Shown here one piece after another: positions 27,079-37,173 of a DNA stretch of 64,000 bases. The DNA lies in assembly GCF_009738225.1 (NCBI RefSeq), contig NZ_CP018188.1:62001-126000 (forward strand), in the 5' to 3' direction. The notes beneath the pieces are model-generated. The model did not search any database, had not been told where the DNA came from, and saw nothing but the letters and a program-made list of their open reading frames with translations. Position numbers and translations under genes: made by a program. Numbering within the stretch: the stretch's first letter is position 1; each line of letters begins with the position of its first letter. Source of the DNA: Streptococcus salivarius (lineage in GTDB: Bacteria > Bacillota > Bacilli > Lactobacillales > Streptococcaceae).

Positions 27079-27732
27079 ATGAAAACTACAAGTAAGCTTA
27101 TTGGTTCATTCTTGGCTCTCATTATTGTTATTCTTGCCATCTTCCTTGTGACTAAGTTTAACAGCCATGAATCTGCACGTGTTAGTACAAGTAGCAGCCA
27201 AACTAAAATTGTTAAGAAATCATCTATAAGCTCAAGTAAATCTACTAAGAACGATAAGAAAAATTCAAACCCGCATGTAAAAAATGAAGACACAAAAGAT
27301 GAAACAGTTGAGGTTAGTGAGTCTTCTGTTGCCAAAGATTCTCCAACTAAATACACTGATGAAACGGTCTTATCTTCAGGAGGAGTTGCTGAGCCTACAA
27401 AAGAAAAAACAGGAGAAGAAACACAATCATCATCATCGTTTAATGGGAAGCAACTAAGTTCAGGTGATTATAGTTCAATCGCTGGTACTTGGACAAACTC
27501 TCGAGGAGAATTTGTCACAATTTCACCAGATGGCACAGTACAAAATGGGAGTGGTTATACTTATCATCTCTATTCTGTACATTTAAATAATGGAAATTTT
27601 TCAGGAACAATTGCTTCTGATATTGATAGCGCAGCTTTTTGGGCTATTCCTGGAACTAGTAATGGCGATTCAGACCATCTTGTTATTGGTCAAAGTGAGG
27701 ATGCAGAAAATTATCCATTTTATCGTAATTAA
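27079..27732 (+). CDS. Membrane-anchored DUF6287-type surface protein
   Basis: A 217-residue protein with one N-terminal helix (LIGSFLALIIVILAIFLV), a long Ser/Thr/Lys-rich linker and a C-terminal domain beginning GDYSSIAGTWTNSRGEFVTI, which resembles the DUF6287 domain found on streptococcal surface proteins (from memory). Function unknown. It follows the CHAP lysin by about 130 bases and could be its partner or an immunity-like factor, but nothing direct shows that. Confidence 0.65.
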   Translation: MKTTSKLIGSFLALIIVILAIFLVTKFNSHESARVSTSSSQTKIVKKSSISSSKSTKNDKKNSNPHVKNEDTKDETVEVSESSVAKDSPTKYTDETVLSSGGVAEPTKEKTGEETQSSSSFNGKQLSSGDYSSIAGTWTNSRGEFVTISPDGTVQNGSGYTYHLYSVHLNNGNFSGTIASDIDSAAFWAIPGTSNGDSDHLVIGQSEDAENYPFYRN

Positions 27733-27736
27733 CATG

Positions 27737-27769
27737 AAAAAAGATTGCTATTTATTTAGTAATCTTTTT
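27737..27769 (+). terminator. Terminator after the DUF6287 gene
   Basis: AAAAAGATT, loop, AATCTTTTT. Confidence 0.7.
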
Positions 27770-27894
27770 ACTTTTGCTTTTATTGGAAAAACAACGAAAA
27801 TGTAAGTATAAGTTGGTCATTTTTTCGATTATTACGAAAATCGGACAGAGAGAAATAAAAATATGAAACGAGAAAAATCTTTATCCTCAATTTG

Positions 27895-28163
27895 TCAATT
27901 CGAGTGAAACAAGGTCGTTTCTCTGATTAAGTGAGAATCTTTTAAACTGTTTTTTTGAGGTTTGATAGCTCGTATTCGTCGTAAACGGTTGTAATCTTCA
28001 TACCAGGAGAGGTTTGCAAAAAAGAAGAGAATCTCATTCAAAACCAGTATGAAGTGTCCTAACCAATGGAAAAGTGTTATACGGCCATGCCAGAATTTTC
28101 CATACCAACAAGGAGTAAGAAAACTCTCTCTGTTGCTAGTATACTGACCCCAAAAAGTTAGAA
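27895..28163 (-). mobile_element. Decayed insertion-sequence fragment
   Basis: A minus-strand frame (…LSWYEDYNRLRRIRAIKPQK…) has no start, and ends in IS-like debris. At 28141-28163 TACTGACCCCAAAAAGTTAG resembles the terminal repeat of IS3/IS150-group elements. I cannot assign the element with certainty. Confidence 0.35.
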
Positions 28164-28213
28164 ATTTAAATAGTTTATTTATGACGAAGTTTTTAGTAAT
28201 GATAAATTGGAAG

Positions 28214-28904
28214 AATAAGTGCAACACTTACTTGAACTCATCCTCTAGAGCTTCATAAGCAGTTCAATAAGCTAAACATTTTCGTGGTCTGTGATTGATA
28301 TCATATAAGGCCTTGTTCAAAGCATCATCAGAGATAGCGGCTAAATCTGTTTTCTTTGGGAAATATTCTCTTAGTAAGCCACTTGCGTTTTCATTGCTTC
28401 CTTTCTGCTAGGATGAATAGGCGTCCGCAAAGAAAAAAGAAATTCCTAAATTCTCTACCAGAGGATAGCAGACAAACTCTTTTCCCCTGTCTGAAGTGAA
28501 GGTTTTAAAAGTTACATTGGCTTTTGTTCAAGCTGATAGTGGCCATAAATCCGTTCAGGCAATCAGGAGGATTTTAAACTGTTCTCAATTTCCTTTTTCA
28601 ACTTTGGTGTCAAACAAGACTTCTGACCTTTTTGCTTAACCCTACGTTTGTACTGTTCCTGTGTTAAGACTGCGGAATAACCATTTTGGCATCGTCTTAA
28701 TTCTCTTGAAATGGTAGACTTATGGACGTCAAGTTTACTTGCAATTTGGCAAGGTTTCAAACCTAATTTTAGGTAGGTTTCTATCTTTATTCGGTCGGTT
28801 ATGGTAAGCTGGGAACAGCTCATAGTTTTTCCTCGGGTTCTGTTTGTGTGGTTACTTACAGTTTACATCAATGAAACGCTATGAGTTTTTTGTTGCACTA
28901 TATT
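28214..28904 (-). mobile_element. IS30-family element, internally deleted
   Basis: Ends are ATAAGTGCAAC at about 28216 and GTTGCACTATA at about 28893, an inverted pair. The minus strand codes an IS30-type N terminus at 28823 (MSCSQLTITDRIKIETYLKL with a helix-turn-helix, VHKSTISRELRRC). After a deletion near 28563 come the C-terminal motifs TSDRGKEFVCYPL, NENASGLLREYFPKKTD and DINHRPRKCLAY, broken by stop codons. The element is dead. Confidence 0.8.
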
Positions 28905-29264
28905 TTACAATTTATCATTTTAAAAATAAATTCAGTTGAAATTTTCTCTGTAATTTCATTATTTCAAGTTCTATTTTGCTATCTTATAAAAATATTAATA
29001 CTAATCCAACGAATAATCCATGACCCCTTGATTATCATTCACAAACTTTTATATAAACCACATGTGAATGTATTTTCCAAAAGTAGTTTATGTCTATTAC
29101 AATTAAAGAATATATGTCGATTAGAATTTATCTTATTAATGCCTGTTTTGAACTTTTAAAGAAGTGATAACAATGAATATTCCATTTTTAAGGTTTGAAA
29201 CTAACTATTGACTCATGTAATAGGATTTATCGATTTTATTCTAATATTTTGGGGCTCTCTAGCC
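28905..29264. other. Intergenic stretch without supported genes
   Basis: Very AT-rich sequence. Open frames here code only random-looking hydrophobic residues without ribosome-binding sites. No repeat or RNA structure stood out. Confidence 0.5.
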
Positions 29265-29292
29265 TTGCATTGATATCAAAAATCTATATAAT
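29265..29292 (+). promoter_or_regulatory. Promoter of the conjugation operon
   Basis: TTGCAT (29265-29270), 16 bases, TATAAT (29287-29292), 34 bases ahead of the first small membrane gene. Confidence 0.6.
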
Positions 29293-29326
29293 AATTAATA
29301 AAGAGCCAGTAGAAAGGGTGAGAATT

Positions 29327-29470
29327 ATGTTTATGATCTTGGTTCTATTACTTACATTAGCGAGTTTCTTATACGTTGTCATCGGTATTGCCAAGAAAAT
29401 CTTTTCAATTTTCGCCTTAATTACACCAATTGTAGTCTTGTGTGTCGGGCTTCTTATCGCAATGAATTAA
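29327..29470 (+). CDS. Small membrane protein, 47 residues
   Basis: ATG 29327 follows AGAAAGGGTGAGA. The product is two helices with a short KK turn (FLYVVIGIAKKIFSIFALI). An upstream ATG at 29195 lacks a ribosome-binding site and precedes the promoter. It is the first gene of the conjugation block and probably a small part of the transfer apparatus; the family is unknown. Confidence 0.55.
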   Translation: MFMILVLLLTLASFLYVVIGIAKKIFSIFALITPIVVLCVGLLIAMN

Positions 29471-29484
29471 CAAAAGTCAAGGGG

Positions 29485-29515
29485 GGTCACTATCTTACAG
29501 GTAGTGACCTTTTTT
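29485..29515 (+). terminator. Hairpin after the small membrane gene
   Basis: GGTCACTA, loop, TAGTGACC, then TTTTTT. It lies inside the operon, ahead of an AAAGGAGAAAAAT site. Confidence 0.75.
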
Positions 29516-29557
29516 GTTATGCTTTTAATGTCAAAAAAGACATTAAAGGAGAAAAAT

Positions 29558-30889
29558 ATGAAAGCACTTAAACTTATAAGAGAGGACGGTTATGAAAACG
29601 TCCATTATGCTAGTTTAGGGGAGCAAAAATTTAAAACATTGGTTGTTGCAGATAGGAAAGATGAACAAGATCAATGGTTTGAGCAACCAGAAATTGAATG
29701 TGTTCCAGAAGAAGTTTCAGATATCATTCGAAACTACACACTCCCATATATTGATCTCGGAAATACTGAAGATGAGTATTTGTTAGAACAAGCAACTAAT
29801 AAGGTTGTATCAGTTGTGGTAGAGAATGTACTTGAAACACAGCCATTTATACCTAGAAATAGAAATGGTCGCCCTATCGGTGAAGGTGTAGCTTTTTGTG
29901 ATATGTTAGTAGGGCGTATCCAAAATGGAGAACTTGCTGGAACAGCTGTTTATATTAAACAAACTGAATCTGGCTTCCGTCAGCCAAAAGATTTCTTTAA
30001 AATGGTTGGACGGATTTTTCCTTGTAAATTAACTGACATCCATATCCAAACTATCGACAATTATAAACTCACAATCAATAACCCATCAAACTATGTTGTT
30101 GAAGGTAGTATTGAGTTAGCTGAGTGGTTAACTAATTATCAACTTCTTCAGCAAATTGAAAAGAGTAAAGATAACTCTTCACGTAATCGAGATAGAAAAA
30201 ATATCTTAGAGCGTACTCATGAAGGTATTGTATCAGCCGTTATTAACAATGGTAGCAATGCAGGTATCATGGTAATAACCAAAAAATTACAAACGGTATT
30301 CATTCCTAAACATAGGGTAAGTTATGAGTGTGATTCTTCTTTTGTTAACCTAGACGAAGTAGTATCAGTTTTTGATAGGGTGGAATTAAAAATCACTGGA
30401 GCTAATACCCAAAAGCCAAGTCCAAATCAAAGAGAACGTCACATTATCCATGACTATATTCGTATCGAAGGGGATATGAAAGTTCTCGAAGAAGCACCTC
30501 AAGATGCTTTGATTGAGATGATTGATAATAAGAAAGTCATAGGACGATTGTTTAAAGTGCGATTTATCAGTTTTGATCCACAGAGTCTACATACAGTAGA
30601 GTTGGTTGACTTTCCAGGTATCAAAATTAAAATGAAGGACTCAGGCTCCTTAAATCGGGTTCCTTTTAAGCAAGGAGATGAAATTTCAGTTGTTATACTA
30701 GATGCTCATTATCGCTGGGTAGACGCAAATAGCAGAGGGCGTCGAGTGGCCAAAAAAACTGAAGAAGTGAGCATTAATTCACAGAATATGGAAGAGAAAA
30801 AATGTCTGTTTCGTATCAAATCACGTTTCAATAGTTTCTATCCAAAACGAGTGAACAGTAAAATCTTATCAAGTTTTTTTACTAGTTGA
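29558..30889 (+). CDS. Hypothetical protein, conjugation block (443 residues)
   Basis: ATG 29558 is chosen for its AAAGGAGAAAAAT site; earlier ATGs overlap the terminator. The protein is soluble. Its central and C-terminal parts contain two beta-rich segments resembling S1/OB-fold RNA-binding modules (EGIVSAVINNGSNAGIMVITKK, then VIGRLFKVRFISFD). I do not recognise the full-length family. Its place ahead of the coupling protein suggests a role in DNA transfer. Confidence 0.6.
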   Translation: MKALKLIREDGYENVHYASLGEQKFKTLVVADRKDEQDQWFEQPEIECVPEEVSDIIRNYTLPYIDLGNTEDEYLLEQATNKVVSVVVENVLETQPFIPRNRNGRPIGEGVAFCDMLVGRIQNGELAGTAVYIKQTESGFRQPKDFFKMVGRIFPCKLTDIHIQTIDNYKLTINNPSNYVVEGSIELAEWLTNYQLLQQIEKSKDNSSRNRDRKNILERTHEGIVSAVINNGSNAGIMVITKKLQTVFIPKHRVSYECDSSFVNLDEVVSVFDRVELKITGANTQKPSPNQRERHIIHDYIRIEGDMKVLEEAPQDALIEMIDNKKVIGRLFKVRFISFDPQSLHTVELVDFPGIKIKMKDSGSLNRVPFKQGDEISVVILDAHYRWVDANSRGRRVAKKTEEVSINSQNMEEKKCLFRIKSRFNSFYPKRVNSKILSSFFTS

Positions 30890-30898
30890 GTCAAATAT

Positions 30899-30925
30899 AG
30901 TTCCCTCTGAAATGGGAACTTTTTG
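30899..30925 (+). terminator. Hairpin in the conjugation operon
   Basis: AGTTCCC, loop, GGGAACT, TTTTTG. Another terminator-like hairpin between genes of one operon. Confidence 0.7.
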
Positions 30926-30963
30926 TTTACGTTCGAAACAGAGAAACAAAACAAGGAGGGAAC

Positions 30964-31452
30964 ATGAACCATCATAATATCAATGCTATTGTCTATTATC
31001 TGATAGTCTTTATTCGGTATGTATTACCTATTACCTTGGTTTTTATCGGTATTGGTAGGTGGAGTTATGCGAAATCTATCAATAATCCAGAGAAGCAAAT
31101 CATGGGAGTAAGTTTTGCCTTAAAATCAATTTTATTCTTATATATCGTTACATTTGTCCCCATATTCATCATCTATGGACTTGCAATGATATCAAAGGGA
31201 GGCGTACATAGTGGTGACTTCTCTATGATTAGTTTCGTAGAAGTCTTTACCTTAATAGAAATTCTAGCAGTTGGAATATTGCCTGCATATGGTTTTATAC
31301 AGGGGTATATATATCACTATCAATGGTTGATTACAGAAGGTAAGAAAACAACAAGTTTACCACGACGTAACCTATTCATTAGACTTGGAATAATAAGTCC
31401 GATTGCTATTGTTGTATTTATGGAATTCTTGAAAAAAATGTTTGCTTACTAG
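30964..31452 (+). CDS. Four-helix membrane protein, conjugation block
   Basis: A 162-residue protein with about four membrane helices (FIRYVLPITLVFIGIG, SILFLYIVTFVPIFIIYGLA, FTLIEILAVGILPAYGFI, LGIISPIAIVVFMEFL). No motif beyond that. It ends 11 bases before the coupling protein gene, so it may be its membrane partner. Confidence 0.6.
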   Translation: MNHHNINAIVYYLIVFIRYVLPITLVFIGIGRWSYAKSINNPEKQIMGVSFALKSILFLYIVTFVPIFIIYGLAMISKGGVHSGDFSMISFVEVFTLIEILAVGILPAYGFIQGYIYHYQWLITEGKKTTSLPRRNLFIRLGIISPIAIVVFMEFLKKMFAY

Positions 31453-31463
31453 AGAGGTGCTTT

Positions 31464-34400
31464 ATGCGAAAAATCTTGAAATTATTTTTTAATCGTTATT
31501 ATACGAATGGTAAGCGAACAATAGATATCTTACTTTATTGTTGGCGAAAATATATCGATTGGGTATATCATATATCTTTTGGATTATTTGCTTTCAATAT
31601 TATTATGTTTATCTTTAGATGGCGTTTGCCTAATTGGGTATTTATATCTTTATTTTTATTTTTGTTCGTTAATATGGCTTTAGTTTTATACATTGGGGTA
31701 TGGCACACTAATGTTACAAGTCGTCAAATTTTCGTGTTATTTGAAAAATACGACACCTTAAAACGAGCAGAACGAAAGAAGATTATTGGTAAGTATGCCA
31801 TAAGAGCAGCACTAGCAGCAGTACTTATATCTTCTGGATTATATGTACTAACAATCAATAATTTTATCTTATCCCTCATCAATCGTATGTATGATGTGGC
31901 AGATAATTATCTCAAATATATGCCTTGGTCAATACCAAATGGAAGTCAGACAGGTATTGTTTTAAGTTATCATACCCTCAAACCTTTAATAGGAGCGGAC
32001 TGGTTCAACAGTTTATTATTGTTGACTCCGATAGGAGCAATTGGTCTTATTTTTTATAATAGTTATGCCACTGGTATTGCTGAAAAAACCTATGAGAAGC
32101 TTGTTGAGCAATGGCTAGGTGGACGTTACTTCCAAGACAGTGTATTAAGTAATATCGTTCATAATCAAGATGAAAAAGGTCAAGCGAATTTGGTTATGGG
32201 GCGTAACTCTAAGACTGGAGAGCAAGTGATTTTACATGCTAATGAGAGGACTTATCACACTATTATCTTTGGTTTGATTGGTACTGGTAAATCGGCAACG
32301 ATTCTGATTCCAGCAATGCTACAGGATATGGAAAATATGAAATATTATCTCCTATCCTATCGTAAGTATTTGATGAAAATAGATGAAGAACTGGAAGAAG
32401 AATTCTTTAGCACAGAGTTTGAACGGAAGAAAAAAAGACGTGAATTGTTGGAACAGTGGTATAACAATGGTTATGCTGCAGAGCTTACAAATGGTATTTA
32501 CATGACCGAACCATCAGGTTCGATGTATGGCACAATTGTTAAGTACGCTCATAAAATGGGATTCCCTGATGAAATGATTTGGACTCTAGATCCTACTAAC
32601 CCAGGAACTGGTGCAATTAATATTTTAGATGGAGATACGACTCAGGTAAAAGGGGCGGTTCGAGACTTATTTAAACGATTTAGTGATCCAAGTGGGACTG
32701 GTTCTTCTTTCTTCCTTAATCAAGAAGGACAACTTACTGATAATATCATTACTGTCATTAAAGAGGTAGCGTTGATACCAGATGCACCAATAAACTATAT
32801 GTTAAAAGGTAAATCTCCAACCCTAACTGAATTCTCAAACATGTTACGTTCTAGCGATTGGATTGAAGCCTATATTGCCGTTTTTGAACAATTACTTAAT
32901 CGAAAGAAAAGGCTTTTTGAAGAAACGTTGAAAAAGCATGAAGAGTTCTTAGAGCAGGAAAAAGAAAAGTGGTTAGAGGAATCAGAGTACAATCGTGAAC
33001 ACGAACAACTCTTTGATACTATCCTTAGACCAGAGAAAGTTCATGAAGCTATTAACGCATTTAATGATGAAAGAAATAAACTTGAAAACCTCCAAAGCTC
33101 TTATGATTATTTCATCAATGCTCATCAATTAAATTCGTACACAGAGGAATATTATTATACCTTTGATGCTAACGTGTCTGGTCTAAAAGCAGTCATTGAT
33201 GACCTGTCATCTTCACCAGAAATTCGTCGTGTATTTTTCTCTCAAAGCACCAAAGATTTGGATATTGTTTTGAAAACGGGTGGGATGATTTTGGTCAATT
33301 CTGCAAAAGGTGTTCTTGGTAAAGAGAAGTCTCGAATGGTAGCACAGATGGTAACATTAGTTATGCAAAATGCTGCTCAAAGGCGTCTCCCAGATAAGTC
33401 ACCATTCTTTGCTTTTTATGAAGACGAAAAGAATGGTTATTTGATGCCAGGTAATGATAGTAACTTCCTTGATGAGTCTCGTAAGTTCCATGTTCCAGTT
33501 ATGCATGCTTATCAACATGACGAACAAATTAGGGACTCTATTGGCGAATCTGGAGCTGATGCAATCAAGATGTCTTATCGTAATGCCTTTACCTTCCAAC
33601 AAGCCTCAACAAAGGTTGTAGAGTTCATTAATCTCCGATCAGGAGGAAAACATTATGCTCTTAAAGAAACTAAACGTGCAGCAAATGATGACCTCTTAGC
33701 AGGGAATCGAGGTAACTCAAGTGCGACTTCAGAGGAAGTAGTAGAAGAAGATAACTTCACTGCTAGAGATGCAAATAACCTAGAGAAATTCCAACTTGCT
33801 GGTGTTATCGTCAGTGATGATGAAATCTCAAAAATGATTTATTTAACAAAATCTCCGCATTTTGAAATGGATATTTCAAAGGACTCTTTTGTCTCACATG
33901 CACCTTTCAATAAGGTATATGGGCTTGGAGAAGAAGAGCCGGAAATTGCAAAAGCCTATAAGTTGTGGAGAGCAGAAGTAATAGAATATTATGCCCAAAA
34001 AGAGTCTGAGAGCCACCTCTATGAAAGTGATTTTACTGAAGAAGAATGGCAAGCAATCATGGATGTCAAAGTGCCAAATGTTAATAGTAATGTAAATGAT
34101 ACGGTTGGCAAAAAGGATGATTCCCCATCAGTTAAAAGAACAATCCTAGTCAACGAAAGTATGACAGAACATAGAGAAAACACTTCAATTAGAGAAGAGG
34201 CAACAGAGGGTACTGAGCAAATAGAGGAGAACAATATCTCTGAAATCCCTACAGTTGTTGAAGAAAAACAAACTGTAAATAACAATAATGATATCGTTGA
34301 ATTGAAGGACGAAGAAATAACTCAAAGAGTGATCCTAGCTCCATCATCTACACCCGAAACAGTTGATACTCAAAATATTCAAGCACCTAATCAAGAGTTT

Positions 34401-34499
34401 GAATTACCTCAAGAGCTATCTCGTGTAGCACGTGAGAAAGCACCTAAAACTTTAAAAAGTAATGTAGAACAAATGGCTATTGATGAAGAAGGTTTTTAG
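31464..34499 (+). CDS. VirD4/TraG-type conjugative coupling protein
   Basis: A 1,011-residue protein with N-terminal membrane helices, then the coupling ATPase domain: Walker A GLIGTGKSAT with Lys276 and a Walker B-type FFAFYEDEKN region near 645-654, followed by FLDESRKFHVPVMHAYQHDEQ. Coupling proteins bring the relaxase-DNA complex to the type IV secretion channel. The C-terminal 200 residues are acidic and Glu/Thr-rich, longer than usual, and may bind partner proteins. No VirB4/VirB6 genes are in the window, so the channel genes must lie elsewhere on the plasmid. Confidence 0.85.
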   Translation: MRKILKLFFNRYYTNGKRTIDILLYCWRKYIDWVYHISFGLFAFNIIMFIFRWRLPNWVFISLFLFLFVNMALVLYIGVWHTNVTSRQIFVLFEKYDTLKRAERKKIIGKYAIRAALAAVLISSGLYVLTINNFILSLINRMYDVADNYLKYMPWSIPNGSQTGIVLSYHTLKPLIGADWFNSLLLLTPIGAIGLIFYNSYATGIAEKTYEKLVEQWLGGRYFQDSVLSNIVHNQDEKGQANLVMGRNSKTGEQVILHANERTYHTIIFGLIGTGKSATILIPAMLQDMENMKYYLLSYRKYLMKIDEELEEEFFSTEFERKKKRRELLEQWYNNGYAAELTNGIYMTEPSGSMYGTIVKYAHKMGFPDEMIWTLDPTNPGTGAINILDGDTTQVKGAVRDLFKRFSDPSGTGSSFFLNQEGQLTDNIITVIKEVALIPDAPINYMLKGKSPTLTEFSNMLRSSDWIEAYIAVFEQLLNRKKRLFEETLKKHEEFLEQEKEKWLEESEYNREHEQLFDTILRPEKVHEAINAFNDERNKLENLQSSYDYFINAHQLNSYTEEYYYTFDANVSGLKAVIDDLSSSPEIRRVFFSQSTKDLDIVLKTGGMILVNSAKGVLGKEKSRMVAQMVTLVMQNAAQRRLPDKSPFFAFYEDEKNGYLMPGNDSNFLDESRKFHVPVMHAYQHDEQIRDSIGESGADAIKMSYRNAFTFQQASTKVVEFINLRSGGKHYALKETKRAANDDLLAGNRGNSSATSEEVVEEDNFTARDANNLEKFQLAGVIVSDDEISKMIYLTKSPHFEMDISKDSFVSHAPFNKVYGLGEEEPEIAKAYKLWRAEVIEYYAQKESESHLYESDFTEEEWQAIMDVKVPNVNSNVNDTVGKKDDSPSVKRTILVNESMTEHRENTSIREEATEGTEQIEENNISEIPTVVEEKQTVNNNNDIVELKDEEITQRVILAPSSTPETVDTQNIQAPNQEFELPQELSRVAREKAPKTLKSNVEQMAIDEEGF

Positions 34500-34506
34500 A
34501 TAACGT

Positions 34507-34536
34507 AAAAAGCAACGGATTTCCGTTGCTTTTGTT
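34507..34536. terminator. Bidirectional terminator
   Basis: AAAAAGCAACGG, ATTT, CCGTTGCTTTTG between converging genes. Confidence 0.8.
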
Positions 34537-34845
34537 CTAATTTTGAGAGTCATTATATGTTTCTTTGTTAGTCTTCTGAGCCTCCTTTCTTGCTTTTTCT
34601 TCTGCTTTTTTACTCTTAATTTCTTTCTTTACCCCTTTAACCTTATTTTGTGTTTCAACAACTAAATCATCAATAGATAAATCTGGATTTTCTAGTTTTT
34701 TCAATTCGAAATAGAGCTGACCTAGTTTATCAGTTTGTGATTTTTGATAGGCTTTAAGTTGCTCTGTAGCTTCTCTTTTTTGTTGTTCTAACGCTTCAAG
34801 TTCCTTAATAAAATCTGATTCAGTTTTTTTGTTTTTTCCTGCCAT
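34537..34845 (-). CDS. Coiled-coil hypothetical protein, 102 residues
   Basis: ATG 34845 (MAGKNKKTESDFI) follows GAGGAGC at a good distance, better than an ATG 18 bases upstream. The protein is highly charged, helical, and Lys/Glu-rich throughout (QQKREATEQLKAYQKSQ; KEIKSKKAEEKARKEAQK). It is the only minus-strand gene in the conjugation block. It might be an accessory DNA-binding or relaxosome factor because it borders the non-coding region beside the relaxation gene; this is inference. Confidence 0.6.
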   Translation of the reverse strand: MAGKNKKTESDFIKELEALEQQKREATEQLKAYQKSQTDKLGQLYFELKKLENPDLSIDDLVVETQNKVKGVKKEIKSKKAEEKARKEAQKTNKETYNDSQN

Positions 34846-34863
34846 AATTTGCTCCTCATTCAT

Positions 34864-35384
34864 TAGTTATATCTAATAGTATAGAGTGAAAACATTAAAA
34901 GTCAACCCATGTCACTCCCTTGAAAATAATCTATTCTTGGGTATACTGAACACTATAGCGACCTATTATAAATGAATCCTAGTTGTAGCCTTTAAGTGCT
35001 TAAAACCCCATAAAACTGGTTGTTGTAAGTATTATGTCATACCCAGATTTTATGAATGAAAGTATACAGTGAACAATAGTCTAAGAGTTTACTGTATTTA
35101 TAGGGATGATGACTAATATTAGAAACACGTAAAGTATAAATGAGTAAATGTCGAGTATTACATAGCTAGAATAAACTATGTTTTAGAGGGTTATCGTTAT
35201 AACAGCATACTACGATTATATGAATGAGAGGAGATGAAAGTATCAATCAGCATTTTACGGGTATAAGAGAATACTTGTGTAGGGCAATAGTAAAGGCATA
35301 ACACGACTTTAAAAGTAATAGCTGCACTCTTCGAAAAAAGACTAGACTATATACCCTATTGATTGACTATTTTAGAACTACAAA
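34864..35384. other. Non-coding region, candidate oriT
   Basis: About 520 bases with no gene, between the coupling protein side and the replication-relaxation gene, where oriT often lies. It holds repeated TATGAATGA/TATAAATGA words (34968, 35050, 35134, 35218), a GGGTATAC word near 34939 with a partner GTATAC at 35062, and TATACCC near 35350. I could not find a clear nic-site inverted repeat. Confidence 0.35.
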
Positions 35385-36653
35385 ATGCAAGATATAAAAA
35401 ATAGAGATTTTACCTCACTTATTTCAAATAAAAAAAATAAAATTCATTACACTCAGAGAAATAAAATAGCTACTTATTTTGTTTCCAAAAATCAAAATAT
35501 CTCACTGTCATTTTCAGAAGAGGAGCTTATCATCTTTTATCATTTACTAAGGTTTGGTTATTTTGATAAGGAAATAGTAGACCTCATTTATACAGCAGTA
35601 ACCCGAAAATTCAAAACGCCTAATTCATGGTTTTATCGTCTTGTTGGAAAGGTTAATCATCCTATTTCAGCATGTTCGGATGCTAGAAGCGGTAAGAGAA
35701 AGCTGTATTATCTGAACAAAGGTTTTAGTACCTGGTTGCTTACTATGATTAAGGGGATTGAGAAAATTCGGTTGCTAACGACAACGACAGAATATGATAG
35801 GTCAGTATATAGCATTGTCACTAATAATCTATTAGGAGGGAAACCTCAAACCGTAAATATTCATGATCTAGAGACCAGACGATTAGTTGCTAAAATCTTA
35901 AACAAGCTTTTTGTAAAAAATAAAGACAAGTCAGTTTATGACCTAAACATCCAAGTCGTATTTCCGATTAGTCGTGTTAACCTTCTAATGGTTCCTGATG
36001 CTGTCATCTTCGTAAACGATAACCCTTTTTTTATTGAGTATGACCGAGCAACAGAACGCCAAACAATTCTACTTTCTAAAATATTTGGTTACGCAGAAGA
36101 ACCAGCATTCGAAAATTCTAGTTTATTTTTCGTTTTCGAGAGTAGTCGTAAAGATAATACGCAAGTATCTAAACGTTTAATGAACTTTTTGGAATATGTA
36201 AATGAGGTCGAGGTTGAAGGTGTGACTGGATATGACATGTTAAAGCTTAAAAATATTTCTTTATTCAGTCAAACAACAACAAATGCTTCTGACGTTATTG
36301 TCGAAATCATTCAAGAAAAGATGTTTTCAAATCATAAAGATTGGTGTGATTGCGAGGCTTATGATTTTTCTGAACTACATAAAATAGATTATCTTGTAAA
36401 GGAGATATCAGAACCTTTAGATGATGATAAATTCCAGTTATCAGCTATTGTTGAAACAGACTCCTGGGAATTGAAAGAGTACCCTATGATACCTATGGCA
36501 TATATCAAAAGTGACTTGATTCCACATTTAACTAGTCTATATGAAGAATTCTCAATAGAGTATGAACATATGATCATTGTATTCCCAAAAGAAGTCTTGC
36601 CAGAAAAAATCAAACTCCCTTTTGATGATTATTTCTTTATTGTTTATAGATAG
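35385..36653 (+). CDS. Replication-relaxation family protein
   Basis: A 422-residue protein with a winged-helix-like N terminus (EEELIIFYHLLRFGYFDKEIVDLIY) and the family segment PDAVIFVNDNPFFIEYDRATERQTILLSKIFGY, which is the core of the Replic_Relax family of plasmid and ICE proteins. Members are thought to take part in relaxosome formation or act as unusual relaxases. Here it follows the non-coding region 34864-35384, and membrane and thioredoxin genes follow. ATG 35385 has no strong ribosome-binding site. Confidence 0.7.
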   Translation: MQDIKNRDFTSLISNKKNKIHYTQRNKIATYFVSKNQNISLSFSEEELIIFYHLLRFGYFDKEIVDLIYTAVTRKFKTPNSWFYRLVGKVNHPISACSDARSGKRKLYYLNKGFSTWLLTMIKGIEKIRLLTTTTEYDRSVYSIVTNNLLGGKPQTVNIHDLETRRLVAKILNKLFVKNKDKSVYDLNIQVVFPISRVNLLMVPDAVIFVNDNPFFIEYDRATERQTILLSKIFGYAEEPAFENSSLFFVFESSRKDNTQVSKRLMNFLEYVNEVEVEGVTGYDMLKLKNISLFSQTTTNASDVIVEIIQEKMFSNHKDWCDCEAYDFSELHKIDYLVKEISEPLDDDKFQLSAIVETDSWELKEYPMIPMAYIKSDLIPHLTSLYEEFSIEYEHMIIVFPKEVLPEKIKLPFDDYFFIVYR

Positions 36654-36670
36654 AGTAAAGGAGTTTGTGA

Positions 36671-37033
36671 ATGGATTATTTGGAATACTTAGGAAGAAGA
36701 CTTGTATGGTTAGTTGTTTCGCTTGTAGTTGTAATCGTAGTAAAAAGACCAAGACTTTTGAAAGGATTGGCCCTAGTAAGTGATGAAGTTATCGGTAAAA
36801 TCAACTACTTTATTTTCTTAACGATTGCTTGGCTAGTTCTTGTTACATATTTTATTTTGTACTTGTTTACGGTAGTTACTTTTTTCCTATCATGGCATTC
36901 GCTAACCGTGAATAATGTGCTGGAAATGATTTTACAAACCGTATTAATCATCCCAACACTCTATACGTTATTTGTTCCGCACAACGAGGTTATCAAGAAG
37001 GTTGATGACTTCTTATCAGCGAAAAAAGAATAA
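36671..37033 (+). CDS. Membrane protein, conjugation block (120 residues)
   Basis: ATG 36671 after AAAGGAG. Three helices (LVWLVVSLVVVIVV, YFIFLTIAWLVLVTYFILYLF, VLEMILQTVLIIPTLYTLF) and a basic tail. Family not recognised. It starts 17 bases after the replication-relaxation gene. Confidence 0.6.
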   Translation: MDYLEYLGRRLVWLVVSLVVVIVVKRPRLLKGLALVSDEVIGKINYFIFLTIAWLVLVTYFILYLFTVVTFFLSWHSLTVNNVLEMILQTVLIIPTLYTLFVPHNEVIKKVDDFLSAKKE

Positions 37034-37173
37034 GTCACGCGTAGCAACTGCAACATATAATCATTATCTCAACTATTTAAAAATATGTAAGAAAGTCACA
37101 TGATTGTTTGAATTTGTTGTAAGTATCAGGTGTTGTTTTAAAGATAAAAAAGATTGAAAGGTAACGGTAATTA

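Noticed and set aside
28881..29159. 92-codon frame of hydrophobic residues
   Set aside because: No ribosome-binding site, starts inside the IS30 end, and composition follows from AT-rich DNA.
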